Positions 43,719 to 54,072 of a DNA stretch of 64,000 nt are shown here, piece after piece. Each line of letters opens with the position of its first letter. Positions within the stretch are counted from its first letter, which is position 1. Both the position numbers and the translations under genes were made by a program. The notes beneath the pieces are model-generated. The model searched no databases. It saw nothing but the letters and a program-made list of their open reading frames with translations, and was not told the DNA's origin. The DNA comes from Astragalus membranaceus (taxonomy: Eukaryota; Streptophyta; Magnoliopsida; Fabales; Fabaceae): assembly GCA_039519185.1 (NCBI GenBank), contig CM076846.1:134513027-134577026 (forward strand), read 5' to 3'.

Positions 43719-44442
43719 TTTGATGATTTTTGAATGAATCATAAATACAGTAAAAAAAATATCAATAGTAAATAAATGAAAATTTATAATTATGATTATA
43801 ATTAACGACTAATTTAATGGCATAGATAAGGAGACATGATATGATAACTTTAGAATATTATGTATCAATCCAGCATTTGTTGATCTAGCATGAGTTATCA
43901 TAAGTTAATCAAGTATCTTATCTTATTTTACTTATGTAGTTAAAAACTTATCTGAAATATGAATTAGGTTAGAAATTGACAGGAGGAGGATGATGATGAT
44001 GATGATGGTTTGAAGGTTTTTGAATCAACCATATATTCGGTCAAAAAATATATCATACATAAATAAAAGAAAATTTTATAATTTTAATTAATTTTTTATT
44101 TTGGTTTAGGGGTCTTTGACCCCCTCCGGTATCTAGGGGAAAGGGGCCCTGAATAATTCAGAGTTCGGCCGGAAGGTAAGTAAAGTCTAACTCCAATTTG
44201 TTTCATCGCCGGGGATCCAATTTGTTATAATTATAATTATAAGAGTCCATTTGATGGATGGATAAGAAGACATAATATGTTAAACGTATCATAGATAGAA
44301 TACGATATGCTTATCATATTCTGTATCATTCCTGGGTTTATTGAGTCGGCGGGTTACGATAAGTAAACCATGTACCTTATCATATTTTGGTTCTTTGGTT
44401 AAAAACTTATCCCGCATATGAATTGGGTTAGAAACTAGCAAT
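43719..44442. repeat. Diverged direct repeat, two units
   Basis: Unit one (43719-43981) and unit two (44009-44442) share, in order, TTTTTGAAT.AA.CATA, GATAAG.AGACAT, TTATCAT and GTTAAAAACTTATC. Unit two contains about 125 extra bases (44098-44222) that are more GC-rich and start near GGTTTAGGGGTC. Probably an old unclassified repeat; no coding. Confidence 0.65.
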
Positions 44443-45183
44443 ATAGCATACAAAAATAATTTCTTAGTTTACTAGTATAAAATATACTTTAAAATATAAA
44501 AAAATAATTCTAATAAAATATAATATTTATAAAAAATTAATTTAAAATTTGAAAATATTAATACTTATTTTAGAAAATAATGAACGATCTTATGGCAAGA
44601 GTAATTTTATCATTTTGTATAAGGCAAAAATAAAAAATCTATTCAAATTAAAATCTTAAAATATTTAAATAAGTGCTTAGAAATTGAAATAAAAATATTA
44701 TAAAAAAATATTAAAATAAAAATTTAATTTATATTTTTTAACAAATGGAATATAGGTGTCAAAAGAGTAGTTTTATCGTTAATATATGATAAAATAACGT
44801 ATGTTATTTTTGTACAAAAAAAATAACAATGTGTTATCTTATCAATGTCTTTACTTTTTATAAATAGTTGTTTTTTTATTTTTGGTAAATTAATAATGTT
44901 GTAAAATAATTTTTGAGTTTTGATAAAAAAAAAACTCCATTTTTTCGTTCTAATTATTTTTTATATTTTATCTTTAAAAATATTTAATTTGCTTTTTAGT
45001 TCTAGCTAAAAAATATGATTATTGTCGATATATTTTTATATTATCTTCATGAATGTTTTTACTTTTTATAAATGATTTTTTTAGTCTCAATAAGGAAAAT
45101 TTACATGTTATTTGTATAACTAGTTTTTTTTTTAATTGATTTGTATAATTAGTTTTAACTTTATTTTTTAAACAACAAATAAA
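44443..45183. other. AT-rich intergenic DNA
   Basis: Very AT-rich sequence without coding frames, recognisable element ends or RNA genes. Confidence 0.5.
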
Positions 45184-45578
45184 TTAGGTTTAAATATATT
45201 TTTCATTACTGCAAATGTAGAGGTTTTTATTTTTGTCCCTGTAAATGTTTTTCCTCCCTACAATATAGAATATTTTGCTTCTAGACCTTGTCGTTTTGTT
45301 TTAGTCCATATATTGTTGTTTATATTTGGTTTTAATCCCTGAAACTTGACACTATTTTGATTCTAGTCCCTGAATCAAGGACTAAATGAGTACTAATTCA
45401 GGAAATAAAGATATTTACTGCACGATAGAAAATTAAAAAAAAAAGAATTTTCAAGGCCGAATAAGAAAATTTAGGAAATTAGAGAGATGAAAAACAAAAA
45501 AAAAAATCCTGCGTTCAAATTCCTGAGACAAAAAACAAAAATCTCTATATTTGGAAAGACAAAAGGCATAATTAAGCC
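45184..45578. mobile_element. Probable old MITE with long diverged inverted repeats
   Basis: The left arm (TTAGGTTTAAATATATTTTT, then TGCAAATGTAGAGG) is an imperfect inverse of the right arm (CTCTATATTTGGAAAGACAA, then GGCATAATTAAGCC). The TTTTTGTCCCTG/AGTCCCTGAA motifs inside are typical of a widespread legume MITE-like repeat. No target duplication could be confirmed. Confidence 0.45.
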
Positions 45579-45721
45579 AATAAATTACAATTATCGTTCA
45601 AATTATTAGATTTCAAAAACTTTTGTAGTAGATAATGTGGCATAACCCGCACGTATCACAGATATACAGCTACTAAGTTTATGGCAAAAGGGAAATGAAT
45701 AATTTTTTGTCACAAAAATAC

Positions 45722-45841
45722 GGATTGAGATCCTCTTTATTTACTGGACAGTTCCAGTAGGAGAGAGATAGACACATCAAATAAAATAATATTATTTTTA
45801 AAATAATATTATTTTATTCCATGAGTCTATCTCTCTCATAC
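45722..45841. mobile_element. Truncated MITE (same family as 33594-33748), split by element C
   Basis: The left arm GGATTGAGATCCTC and TTACTGGACAGTTCCAGT is complete. The right arm starts GTCTATCTCTCTCATAC and stops at 45841, where the LTR of element C begins. The remaining right arm is expected beyond the far LTR of element C, outside the window. Confidence 0.8.
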
Positions 45842-46538
45842 TGATTGGGGCGGTGTTACCTCGAGATTTCGACAGTAGTATTTGAATAGGTATTATAAAG
45901 GTTCAGTTGTTTATTAATGATACTTTGGAAGTTACAGGTCTCATTCAAGTCAATCTGCTACCAGTTTCGACAAAGGAAGTTTTCGTGCGTGGATAGTTAG
46001 GAAGGAGTTCGACAAGTCGATGCGTTGATTCTATAGGGAAACAGAGCAAAGGTCTTTTCGACAAAGTGGTGTCCAAGGTTTCGACAAGCAGTTACCAGCG
46101 AACCGGTCGAAGTTCGAATTCAAAGAGCGGTTAAGGGCGGTTACTAGCCGTTTATGTATACCCCTAGTGGTATATATACTATTTTGTAATAGAAAATAAG
46201 GGGCACAAATCATTACGCAAGTTACAGAATTCTGAAACTCTAACTTCCAAGCCAAAGCGAAAAACGAGTAGAAGAATCATTGTTCATTGTATGTGATTGT
46301 GCACCGTTTCTTCTTTATTATTTTTTCAACTCAATTCGAATTTGTTTACATCTTTGCGAACCATTTACTGCTTCTTTTATTTTAATTCTGTTTTTATGGT
46401 AAACTGTCCCATTTTCTTTAAATTTCTTCTAATCAAAACACTGGTGTTCAAAGGCAATTGCACAGAGATTTTTCTAGTTTGATCTCACAAACATTTCTCA
46501 TAAAACTAGTGATTGTTTGCTAAAAACACCAGCAAACA
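45842..46538 (+). repeat. 5' LTR of element C
   Basis: The segment begins TGATTGGGGCGG inside the MITE arm and ends ACACCAGCAAACA. TATATATA at 46171-46178 is a plausible TATA box. The sequence is rich in TTCGACAAG-like motifs. No second LTR is available in the window, so the boundaries rest on the broken MITE on one side and the primer site on the other. Confidence 0.65.
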
Positions 46539-46539
46539 A

Positions 46540-46559
46540 ATTGGCATGCCCAGTGGGAC
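46540..46559 (+). other. Primer-binding-site-like sequence of element C
   Basis: ATTGGCATGCCCAGTGGGAC follows the LTR end by one base, in the usual position for a tRNA primer site, and resembles the TTGGC..CC..GTGGGA sites of Tat elements. The priming tRNA was not identified. Confidence 0.5.
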
Positions 46560-46605
46560 CTTTGCCTTTCATGTTGTGTGTTTATTTGTCAGTGTGTACA
46601 ATCGT

Positions 46606-49600
46606 ATGCGCTTAAGAAGTGGTAGAATGGTGCGTACTAATTCTAACAGTTCTTCGAGTTCTAGTCCTGTAGTTTCGCAAATGCAAGGAACGACTGTTGA
46701 TTCTACAAATGTAAATGCAGGGGTAGTTGTAGGGACAATAGCCCCTTCGACATCAATAATCGTTCCTACAGTATCAATGACCAATATTGGTTCAACACAG
46801 TCGGTGTCTTTGCCATCGAGTGCAGGGCTTCATTCTAGTCCTTGTTTAGGGCCTCGCTTTGATCCTTATATGGCAGGAAGCGGTTTAGATCCGCGTTTTC
46901 AAAACTTGAGTTTGCCACCATTTCCTTCGGGTATATATGGCATGCCTACTGGGATGCCTCATGTGTCAACATTCTCTCCTACACGCGTTTCTTATGAAAG
47001 TGTGCAGGGACGAGACCCGACTGCATTGACCAATGCATCGTTGTTGGCATTAAGACAACAAGTGGATGAAAGTAACCACGATATGGTTAATATGCTAACC
47101 CAACAGATCAGCACGGTTTTCAACCCCTTAATTCAAAATACCAACACAAGTTATCAGATGTTGGCAAATCAAATGGGTAGAATCGCCGATTTCTTTGGGA
47201 CTCCGACGGCTGATAATAGGCAAATTCCCAATGTTATGGGTAACATGTCTGGTAACCCTCAAAGAGCGGTTGCAGTCGAAGCCCAAGCAGTTGTAGGCGA
47301 ACAACAAGGGATGACAAATCATATCCCTGAAGTAGTTTTGGTAAATCGAAACCAGAACGCTGACGAGGTTGTTCGACAAGTGCAACGAAATAATATTGGC
47401 GCTCAAGATAATATAGCCACTTTAGTAGAAACTATAATGGCTCAGAATGGCGTTAACATAGGTTTACATAAGCCTAATTTCATATCACCATTGTGTGAAT
47501 ATGTATTACAAACGGAATTGCCAAGAGGTTGGAAAATTCCTAAGTTTACCAAATTTGGTGGTGACACAAACGAGTCTACTGTCGAACACATTGCGCGTTT
47601 CTTGACTGAGGCTGGGGACATAGCCCAAAATGAGAATTTGAGAATGAAATGTTTCCCAAATTCTCTAACAAAGAATGCCTTCACGTGGTTTACCACATTG
47701 CCTCCTGCTTCTGTATTCACATGGGGTCAACTAGAAAAGGCGTTCCATGCACAGTTTTACATGGGTCAGTCAAAGATTAGTCTAAAAGAACTGGCCAGCG
47801 TTCGACGCAAAATGCCTGAGACCGTTGATGACTATCTGAATAGGTTTAGACTTTTAAAATCTCGTTGTTTTACACAAGTACCTGAACACGAACTCGTCGA
47901 AATGGCTGCGGGTGGCCTCGATTATTCGATCAAGAAGAAATTGGACACATCCCATCTAAGGGATATGGCCCAATTAGCTGACAGAGTTCGACAGGTGGAA
48001 AGACTTAAAAAAGAAAAATCTACGTCAAATAGGTTTCATAAAAAAGAAAAAGTGGCTTATGTCGAAGAAGAATTCGACACCACACGTAGTGATGTCGAAA
48101 GAGAGGAGATAGACGTAGCTGAACTTAAGCCTGGTCCTCCTTACACCTGTAAAGTGTTAAGGCCTGCAAATGGGGGCAACCCTGTAGAGCCTAAAAATGA
48201 TAGGTTTATGCCTAAAACTTATACATTCGACGTTACTAAATGTGATGAGATTTTCGATCTTTTGGTAAATGATGGCCAAATATTGGTGCCTAAAGGTTTA
48301 AAAGTGCCAACTATTGACCAAAGAAAGAAAAAGGGTTACTGTAAGTTCCATAATTTTTTGGGACATAACACTGACCGTTGTGTACTTTTCAGGGATATTG
48401 TGCAAAAGGCAATTGACGAGGGAAGGCTGAAATTTGCTGATAAGAAAATGAAGGCGCCTATGCTGATTGACACTGATCCATTACCCAAAGCTGAAGCCAT
48501 GTATGCAGAACCTTTCGAAACGAATGTAAACATGGTAGATACTGAAATGGAAGATCCTCCAAAAAAACTTAAATCCTCCACCAAGAAATTGGAGGGTTTT
48601 ATATATGCTGAAGGGAAGAAACAAGAGGTAACCTTGAAAGAGTACGATGGGAAGCTACATGCTGTGTACCCAAAAGCTGAAGAGGAATTGATAGACTTCC
48701 TCAACAGATGTAAGTGGAACAATTCTGAAGTCATGCTGTGTCCAAGATGCAGTGCTGTTTTCGATAAGGAAGCAGCCAAAGCTGTCGAAGGATACCAAGA
48801 GCAGGAACAACGCAAGGGAAAATGGCTTGACAACAGGCCAGATTTTAGCTTCGAAAAGGGAGACCTTCCTTACGAGATTAATGTTTCTACTAAGCCGTCG
48901 ACAAGTAAGCAACAGTTTGTCAAGAAAACCTCGACCCAGAAGGGGTTCTTGAAAAGTTTGCCCGGAAAGTCTTTTGTTCCTAAGTCAAATGCTCCTGTCG
49001 GGCAATGGATGTACAATAACAAACAAGCTAGAGCTGTTAAACAGGGTTTGGATGCTGCTAAGTATAATTACCAGAATAATTATAAAGGGAAAAATCCCAT
49101 GACTACGACCCAGTGGCGTCGTTACCAAAGACAGCAGAAAAAAAAGAAGGTGCTTGTGGATGTTGATAAAGTTCCAAGTTTTCTGGCAAACAACCGCGTT
49201 CCACGAAGCATGGTGACAACAAAAGATGTGGCTGAGAAAACTGGAGATGTCAAAGAAGAGAATGCAGAGGAGAATGGTGCTGTTGCAAGTCAAACAGATG
49301 CTGCGAACAAGGATCCAGATAAGAAGGGGTTCGAGTTATCAGTTTCCGCCAAGTCCTTCGTTCCAATGGCAGCTCCTACATATGAGAAGTGGATACATGC
49401 TGGGTGTAGACATTACAGACATGCTAGTCCGCGTGGTGAAGTTGTTGAAAAAGAGAAGGGAAAAGCTGTTGTTATAGAAAAGCCAAGAAGGCCTGCTCTT
49501 GAAAGGATTTTTCCTCCGTTGTCGAAGTTGAAGGAGCAAAACTCTGATTTCGATGAAGAAACAGAGTCAGATTCTGATTATTCTTTCGACGTTGTTTGTA

Positions 49601-50385
49601 ATGTGGTGTCAATATTACCTGTTGAGTATGATGTCATCACGGTACCAAATGATGTAGAAGAGGATTTTACTGAAGATATGGCTCATCATAAGCCAATGTG
49701 TTACTATGTGATGGACGATGGCTGCGTCGAAGAACAGACAGCAACTTTTGAAAGGCCAGATATGGTTATGAAAGACCATTTGAAGCCATTGTATGTGCAG
49801 GTCAAAGCAAATGGCGTTGGCATAAACAAAGTCCTGGTAGATGGCGGCGCTGCGGTAAATCTAATGCCACAGTGTTTGTTGAAGAAAATAGGTAAATTCG
49901 ACACAGATCTGAGCCCACACAACGTTGTGTTGAGCAACTATGAAGGCAAGTCTGGCCATTCTTTAGGTGCCATTGAAATAGATTTGGTAGTAGGAACAGT
50001 GAAGAGAAAGACTATGTTCTTGGTGATAGCTTCAAAAGCTAATTATAACATGCTCCTTGGAAGAGAATGGATTCATGGAGTAGGTGCCGTACCCTCAACT
50101 TTGCATCAACGTTTGGTGATTTGGAAGGAAGATGGTCTGGTTGAAAATATAGAGGCAGACCAAAGTTATTTTCGAGCTGAAGTGAACCAAATAACAAGAG
50201 AAAACTTTGAGAAACAAATGGCTAAAATTGCGCCATTTACATCTTCGCCAGCATATAGTCCCCATGATAGCACACTTGCTTCAGTAAACTTACATCCAAT
50301 GTATGGCTTCATGTGGGAAAGACAAATGGTGGGAGATGTAGGTGTTTATCCTGTCCCTCCAACAGGATGGAACACTGATTCTTAA
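46606..50385 (+). CDS. Element C Gag-protease polyprotein
   Basis: The open frame extends from within the LTR, but the first ATG well placed after the primer site is at 46606 (MRLRSGRMVRT), giving about 1259 residues. A serine-rich, low-complexity N-terminus is followed by the retrotransposon-gag core around 47560-47990 (WFTTLPPASVFTWGQLEKAF, then VDDYLNRFRLLKSRCF). A Tat-type knuckle, YCKFHNFLGHNTDRC, is at about 48338. A charged linker follows, then the aspartic protease at about 49800-50110 (VLVDGGAAVNLMP; MLLGREWIHGVGAVPSTLHQ). The frame is uninterrupted. It ends at 50385, overlapping the pol frame (+1) by 44 bases, so Pol would need frameshifting or splicing unless this is a copy-specific deletion. 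Confidence 0.88.
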   Translation: MRLRSGRMVRTNSNSSSSSSPVVSQMQGTTVDSTNVNAGVVVGTIAPSTSIIVPTVSMTNIGSTQSVSLPSSAGLHSSPCLGPRFDPYMAGSGLDPRFQNLSLPPFPSGIYGMPTGMPHVSTFSPTRVSYESVQGRDPTALTNASLLALRQQVDESNHDMVNMLTQQISTVFNPLIQNTNTSYQMLANQMGRIADFFGTPTADNRQIPNVMGNMSGNPQRAVAVEAQAVVGEQQGMTNHIPEVVLVNRNQNADEVVRQVQRNNIGAQDNIATLVETIMAQNGVNIGLHKPNFISPLCEYVLQTELPRGWKIPKFTKFGGDTNESTVEHIARFLTEAGDIAQNENLRMKCFPNSLTKNAFTWFTTLPPASVFTWGQLEKAFHAQFYMGQSKISLKELASVRRKMPETVDDYLNRFRLLKSRCFTQVPEHELVEMAAGGLDYSIKKKLDTSHLRDMAQLADRVRQVERLKKEKSTSNRFHKKEKVAYVEEEFDTTRSDVEREEIDVAELKPGPPYTCKVLRPANGGNPVEPKNDRFMPKTYTFDVTKCDEIFDLLVNDGQILVPKGLKVPTIDQRKKKGYCKFHNFLGHNTDRCVLFRDIVQKAIDEGRLKFADKKMKAPMLIDTDPLPKAEAMYAEPFETNVNMVDTEMEDPPKKLKSSTKKLEGFIYAEGKKQEVTLKEYDGKLHAVYPKAEEELIDFLNRCKWNNSEVMLCPRCSAVFDKEAAKAVEGYQEQEQRKGKWLDNRPDFSFEKGDLPYEINVSTKPSTSKQQFVKKTSTQKGFLKSLPGKSFVPKSNAPVGQWMYNNKQARAVKQGLDAAKYNYQNNYKGKNPMTTTQWRRYQRQQKKKKVLVDVDKVPSFLANNRVPRSMVTTKDVAEKTGDVKEENAEENGAVASQTDAANKDPDKKGFELSVSAKSFVPMAAPTYEKWIHAGCRHYRHASPRGEVVEKEKGKAVVIEKPRRPALERIFPPLSKLKEQNSDFDEETESDSDYSFDVVCNVVSILPVEYDVITVPNDVEEDFTEDMAHHKPMCYYVMDDGCVEEQTATFERPDMVMKDHLKPLYVQVKANGVGINKVLVDGGAAVNLMPQCLLKKIGKFDTDLSPHNVVLSNYEGKSGHSLGAIEIDLVVGTVKRKTMFLVIASKANYNMLLGREWIHGVGAVPSTLHQRLVIWKEDGLVENIEADQSYFRAEVNQITRENFEKQMAKIAPFTSSPAYSPHDSTLASVNLHPMYGFMWERQMVGDVGVYPVPPTGWNTDS

Positions 50386-53300
50386 AGATTTGTTTCTTAT
50401 GTCAGCCCCCAATGCGTGGGACAAGATTACGGCTTATATGGCCGAAAACAAGATAAAGGCGGCTATGGAAGCCGAATTGATTCAACAAACAATGGCTGTC
50501 GAAGCCAGGGACTCTGAGGAGAAAAACGGCATCATCATAGAAGAAAGACTTGATTGCATTTATGATGATGGGCCATTAGGGTTCGAAAAGGATCCTAGAG
50601 ATTTAACAAGGCGTATGCAAGCTCAAGACCCATTGGAAGAAGTAGACTTGGGAGATGGCTCAAGGAAAAGGCCAACTTATATTAGTGCATACCTCGATGT
50701 CGCATTGAAAGCCCAAGTTATAACATTACTAAGGGAGTTCAAAGATTGCTTTGCTTGGGACTACGACGAAATGCCTGGTCTAAGTCGAGAAGTTGTAGAG
50801 ATGCAACTACCAATTCGCCCAGGGAAGAAACCGGTGAAACAAATGCCAAGGAGATTTGCCCCTCAAGTGTTGACAAAGATCAAGGAAGAAATCGAAAGGC
50901 TATTCAAGAATAAGTTCATCAGAACCGCCAGGTATGTCGAATGGTTAGCTAATATAGTCTCTGTAGTAAAGAAAAATGGCACACTTAGAGTTTGCATAGA
51001 CTTTAGAGATTTAAATAATGCTACTCCCAAAGATGAATATGCTATGCCTGTGGCAGAAATGCTAATTGATTCAGCAGCGGGATTTGAATATCTCAGTATG
51101 CTAGATGGTTATTCCGGGTATAATCAAATTTTCATTGCTGAAGAGGATGTAGCGAAAACCGCATTTTGATGCCCAGGGGCGTTAGGTGTTTACGAATGGG
51201 TAGTGATGCCATTTGGTTTAAAAAATGCTGGGGCTACATACCAAAGGGCAATGAATTCTATATTTCATGATTTTATTGACAATTTTATGCAAGTATATAT
51301 AGATGATGTGGTGGTAAAATCTTCCTCAGAAAATGGTCACTTGAACCATCTTCGACAATCTCTTGAAAGAATGAGGAAATATGGATTAAAAATGAATCCA
51401 CTAAAATGTGCCTTCTGTGTACGAGCAGGTGATTTCCTGGGTTTCGTAGTGCATAAAAAAGGCATTGAGATCAACCAGAATAAGACTAAAGCTATTATGG
51501 AAACGAAGGCTCCTTCGACCAAGAAAGAACTTCAGTCATTGCTAGGAAAGATTAACTTTCTTCGAAGATTTATATCAAATCTAAGTGGCAAAACGCAAGC
51601 ATTTTCGCCATTGTTGAGATTGAAGAAAGAAGACGTGTTCAAGTGGGAACAAGTCCATCAAGCAGCTTTTGATGAAATTAAGTCTTATTTAATGAAACCA
51701 CCAATTTTATTGCCAGTTATTAGAAATAAAGTGCTAAAATTGTATATAGCAGCCTCTGATAACACAATAGGTAGCATGTTAGCACAAGAGGATGATAATG
51801 GTGTCGAAAGGGCCATTTATTACCTTAGTAGAGTTTTGATTGATGCTGAAACAAGGTATAACCCAATAGAAAAGTTGTGCCTTTGCTTGTATTTCTCTTG
51901 CACAAAGTTAAAGCAATATATAAAGCCAGCTGATGTATATGTTTATTCGCATTTTGATGTAATTAAGCATATGTTATCAAAACCAATGCTACACAGTCGA
52001 ATTGGTAAATGGGCTCTAGCTTTGTTAGAATATAACTTAACATATCAACCTCTCAAGTCAGTTAAAGGACAAGTGGTCGCCGATTTTATAGTAGACCACT
52101 CTGTTGTCGAAAATATGATCAGTATTGTCGACACGCGTCCTTGGAAGTTATATTTCGACGGTTCAAGCCATAAAAAGGGAGTTGGGATTGACATGTTAAT
52201 TATAACCCCTAATAATATCCCAACGAAGTATAAGTTTCGAATTCAAGAATCTTGCTCCAATAATGAGGCGGAGTACGAGGCTTTAATTGTAGGCCTTAAA
52301 ATTTTGCTCGAATTGGGGGCAGATCATGTCGAAATAAAAGGTGATTCTGAACTGGTTATCAAACAGTTAACCAAGGAATACAAATGTATTAAAGAACACC
52401 TTATAAAGTATTATGTTGTTGCCAACACTATGTTACAGAAGTTTACAACTGTACGCCTGGAACATTTACCACGGGTTAAAAATCAAGTGGCAAATGAATT
52501 GGCACAAATAGCTTCAGGCTACAAAGTCTCAGCACAAAGCCTAAAAGAGTTGATTGAGATAAAAGACAAACTCATTTTAGTCGACTCTCTTTCTCATGAT
52601 ACATCTTCAACGTTATTGTCAACACCAAAAACTTGGGGGGCAATAAATACAAGTGAAGAAATTGAAGAAATTGTCGAAAAACGTTACATTGATGATGATA
52701 TTAATCTAGCAGAAATTTTTGCTCTTGACAATATGATTGGTAATGATTGGCGGAGGCCTATTGTAGAGTATTTGCAAAATCCTACAGGAAACACTAATAG
52801 AAAAGTGAAATATAGAGCTTTAAGTTATGTGATAATTGGAAACGAGTTACTCAAGAAAACTCCGGAAGGAGTGTTATTAAAATGTCTTAGTGAGAATGAG
52901 GCATATTTGGCAGTCTCTAATACGCATAGTGGAGCTTGTGGTTCACATCAAGTAGGCCACAAAATGAAATGGTTATTGTTTCGACAAGGAATATATTGGC
53001 CAACTATGTTGAAAGATTGCATAGAGTTTGCTAAAGGATGTCAAGAATGCCAAAAACATGCTGGGATACAACGTGTGCCTGCGAGTGAGTTACATTCTAT
53101 AGTCAAACCTTGGCCGTTTAGAGGTTGGGCCCTAGACGTAATCGGAGAGATAAAACCAACTTCATCAAAAGGCCATAGATACATCCTTGTGGGGATTGAT
53201 TATTTTACCAAATGGGTTGAAGCAATACCTCTAGCCAATGTTGATCAAGAGGCAGTTGTAAAGTTCATTCAGAATCATATCATTTATAGGTATGGAATTC

Positions 53301-54016
53301 CAGAAACCATAACTACGGATCAGGGTACTGTTTTTACTGGTCGAAAAATGGTTGAGTTTGCTGCTGAAATTGGTTTTAAGTTATTGACTTCGACACCGTA
53401 CTACGCACAAGCCAATGGTCTGGTGGAGGCTGCCAATAAAATCATTATTAATTTGATTAAAAAGCATGTTGGGCGAAAACCCAAAAATTGGCACAATACG
53501 CTTGATCAAATATTGTGGGCTTGTCGAACTTCACCTAAAGGATCTATCAACACTACTCCTTACAGGCTAACATTTGGACATGACGCAGTGTTACCTGTTG
53601 AGATTTGTTTACAATCAACAAGAATTCAGAGGCAGGAGGAAATTCCCTATGATCACTATTGGAATATGATGCTTGATGAATTGGTTGATTTAGACGAAGA
53701 AAGGTTGTTAGCGTTAGAAATGCTTATTCGTCAAAAAGAAAGAGTAGCTAAAGCTTACAACAAAAAGGTTAAATCGAAAACCTTTGAAGAGGGAGAGTTG
53801 GTGTGGAAAGTCTTGTTACCTATGGACAAAAAAGATAGAGTTTTAGGTAAATGGTCACCAGGGTGGGAAGGCCCACTTCGCGTGTTGCAGTGTTTTTCGA
53901 ATGGCGCTTATGAAGTCGAAGAACTGGGTGACGAAAACAGGATATTTAGAATAAATGGCAAGTACTTGAAACAGTATAAGCCAACGCTGAATGAAATAAA
54001 AATCGAACAAAAGTAG
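50342..54016 (+). pseudogene. Element C Pol (RT, two RNase H domains, integrase) with one internal TGA
   Basis: In order: RT fingers (50930-51170) with VCIDFRDLNNATPKDEYAMP and MLDGYSGYNQIF, a TGA at 51167-51169, RT palm with VMPFGLKNAGATYQRAMN and YIDDVVVKS, RNase H (about 51740-52090), second RNase H (52130-52540; YFDGSS, NNEAEYEAL, GDSELV), integrase zinc region (about 52930-53060), core with WALDVIGEIKP, TTDQGT and NGLVEAANK (the D-D-E residues), and a C-terminal domain. The TGA fits a single CGA-to-TGA change. The last acidic residue of the second RNase H is replaced (NQVANELA where NQ.AD.LA is usual). Otherwise the frame is open, implying a fairly recent loss. Confidence 0.92.
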
Positions 54017-54072
54017 ATAAAGGAAAGTTGTTCAGAAATGGTAATGTAAAGTACGAAAGAAAATTACATAAC

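Larger units (their letters stand above)
45842..54072 (+). mobile_element. Element C: Tat-lineage Ty3/gypsy retrotransposon, 5' LTR to end of pol
   Basis: A 697-bp 5' LTR, primer-binding-site-like sequence, gag-protease frame and RT-RNase H-RNase H-integrase frame follow in order on the plus strand. The second RNase H domain places it in the Tat clade. The element is interrupted 56 bp after the integrase stop by element D, so its 3' LTR must lie beyond position 64000. It interrupts a MITE on its left side. Confidence 0.85.
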
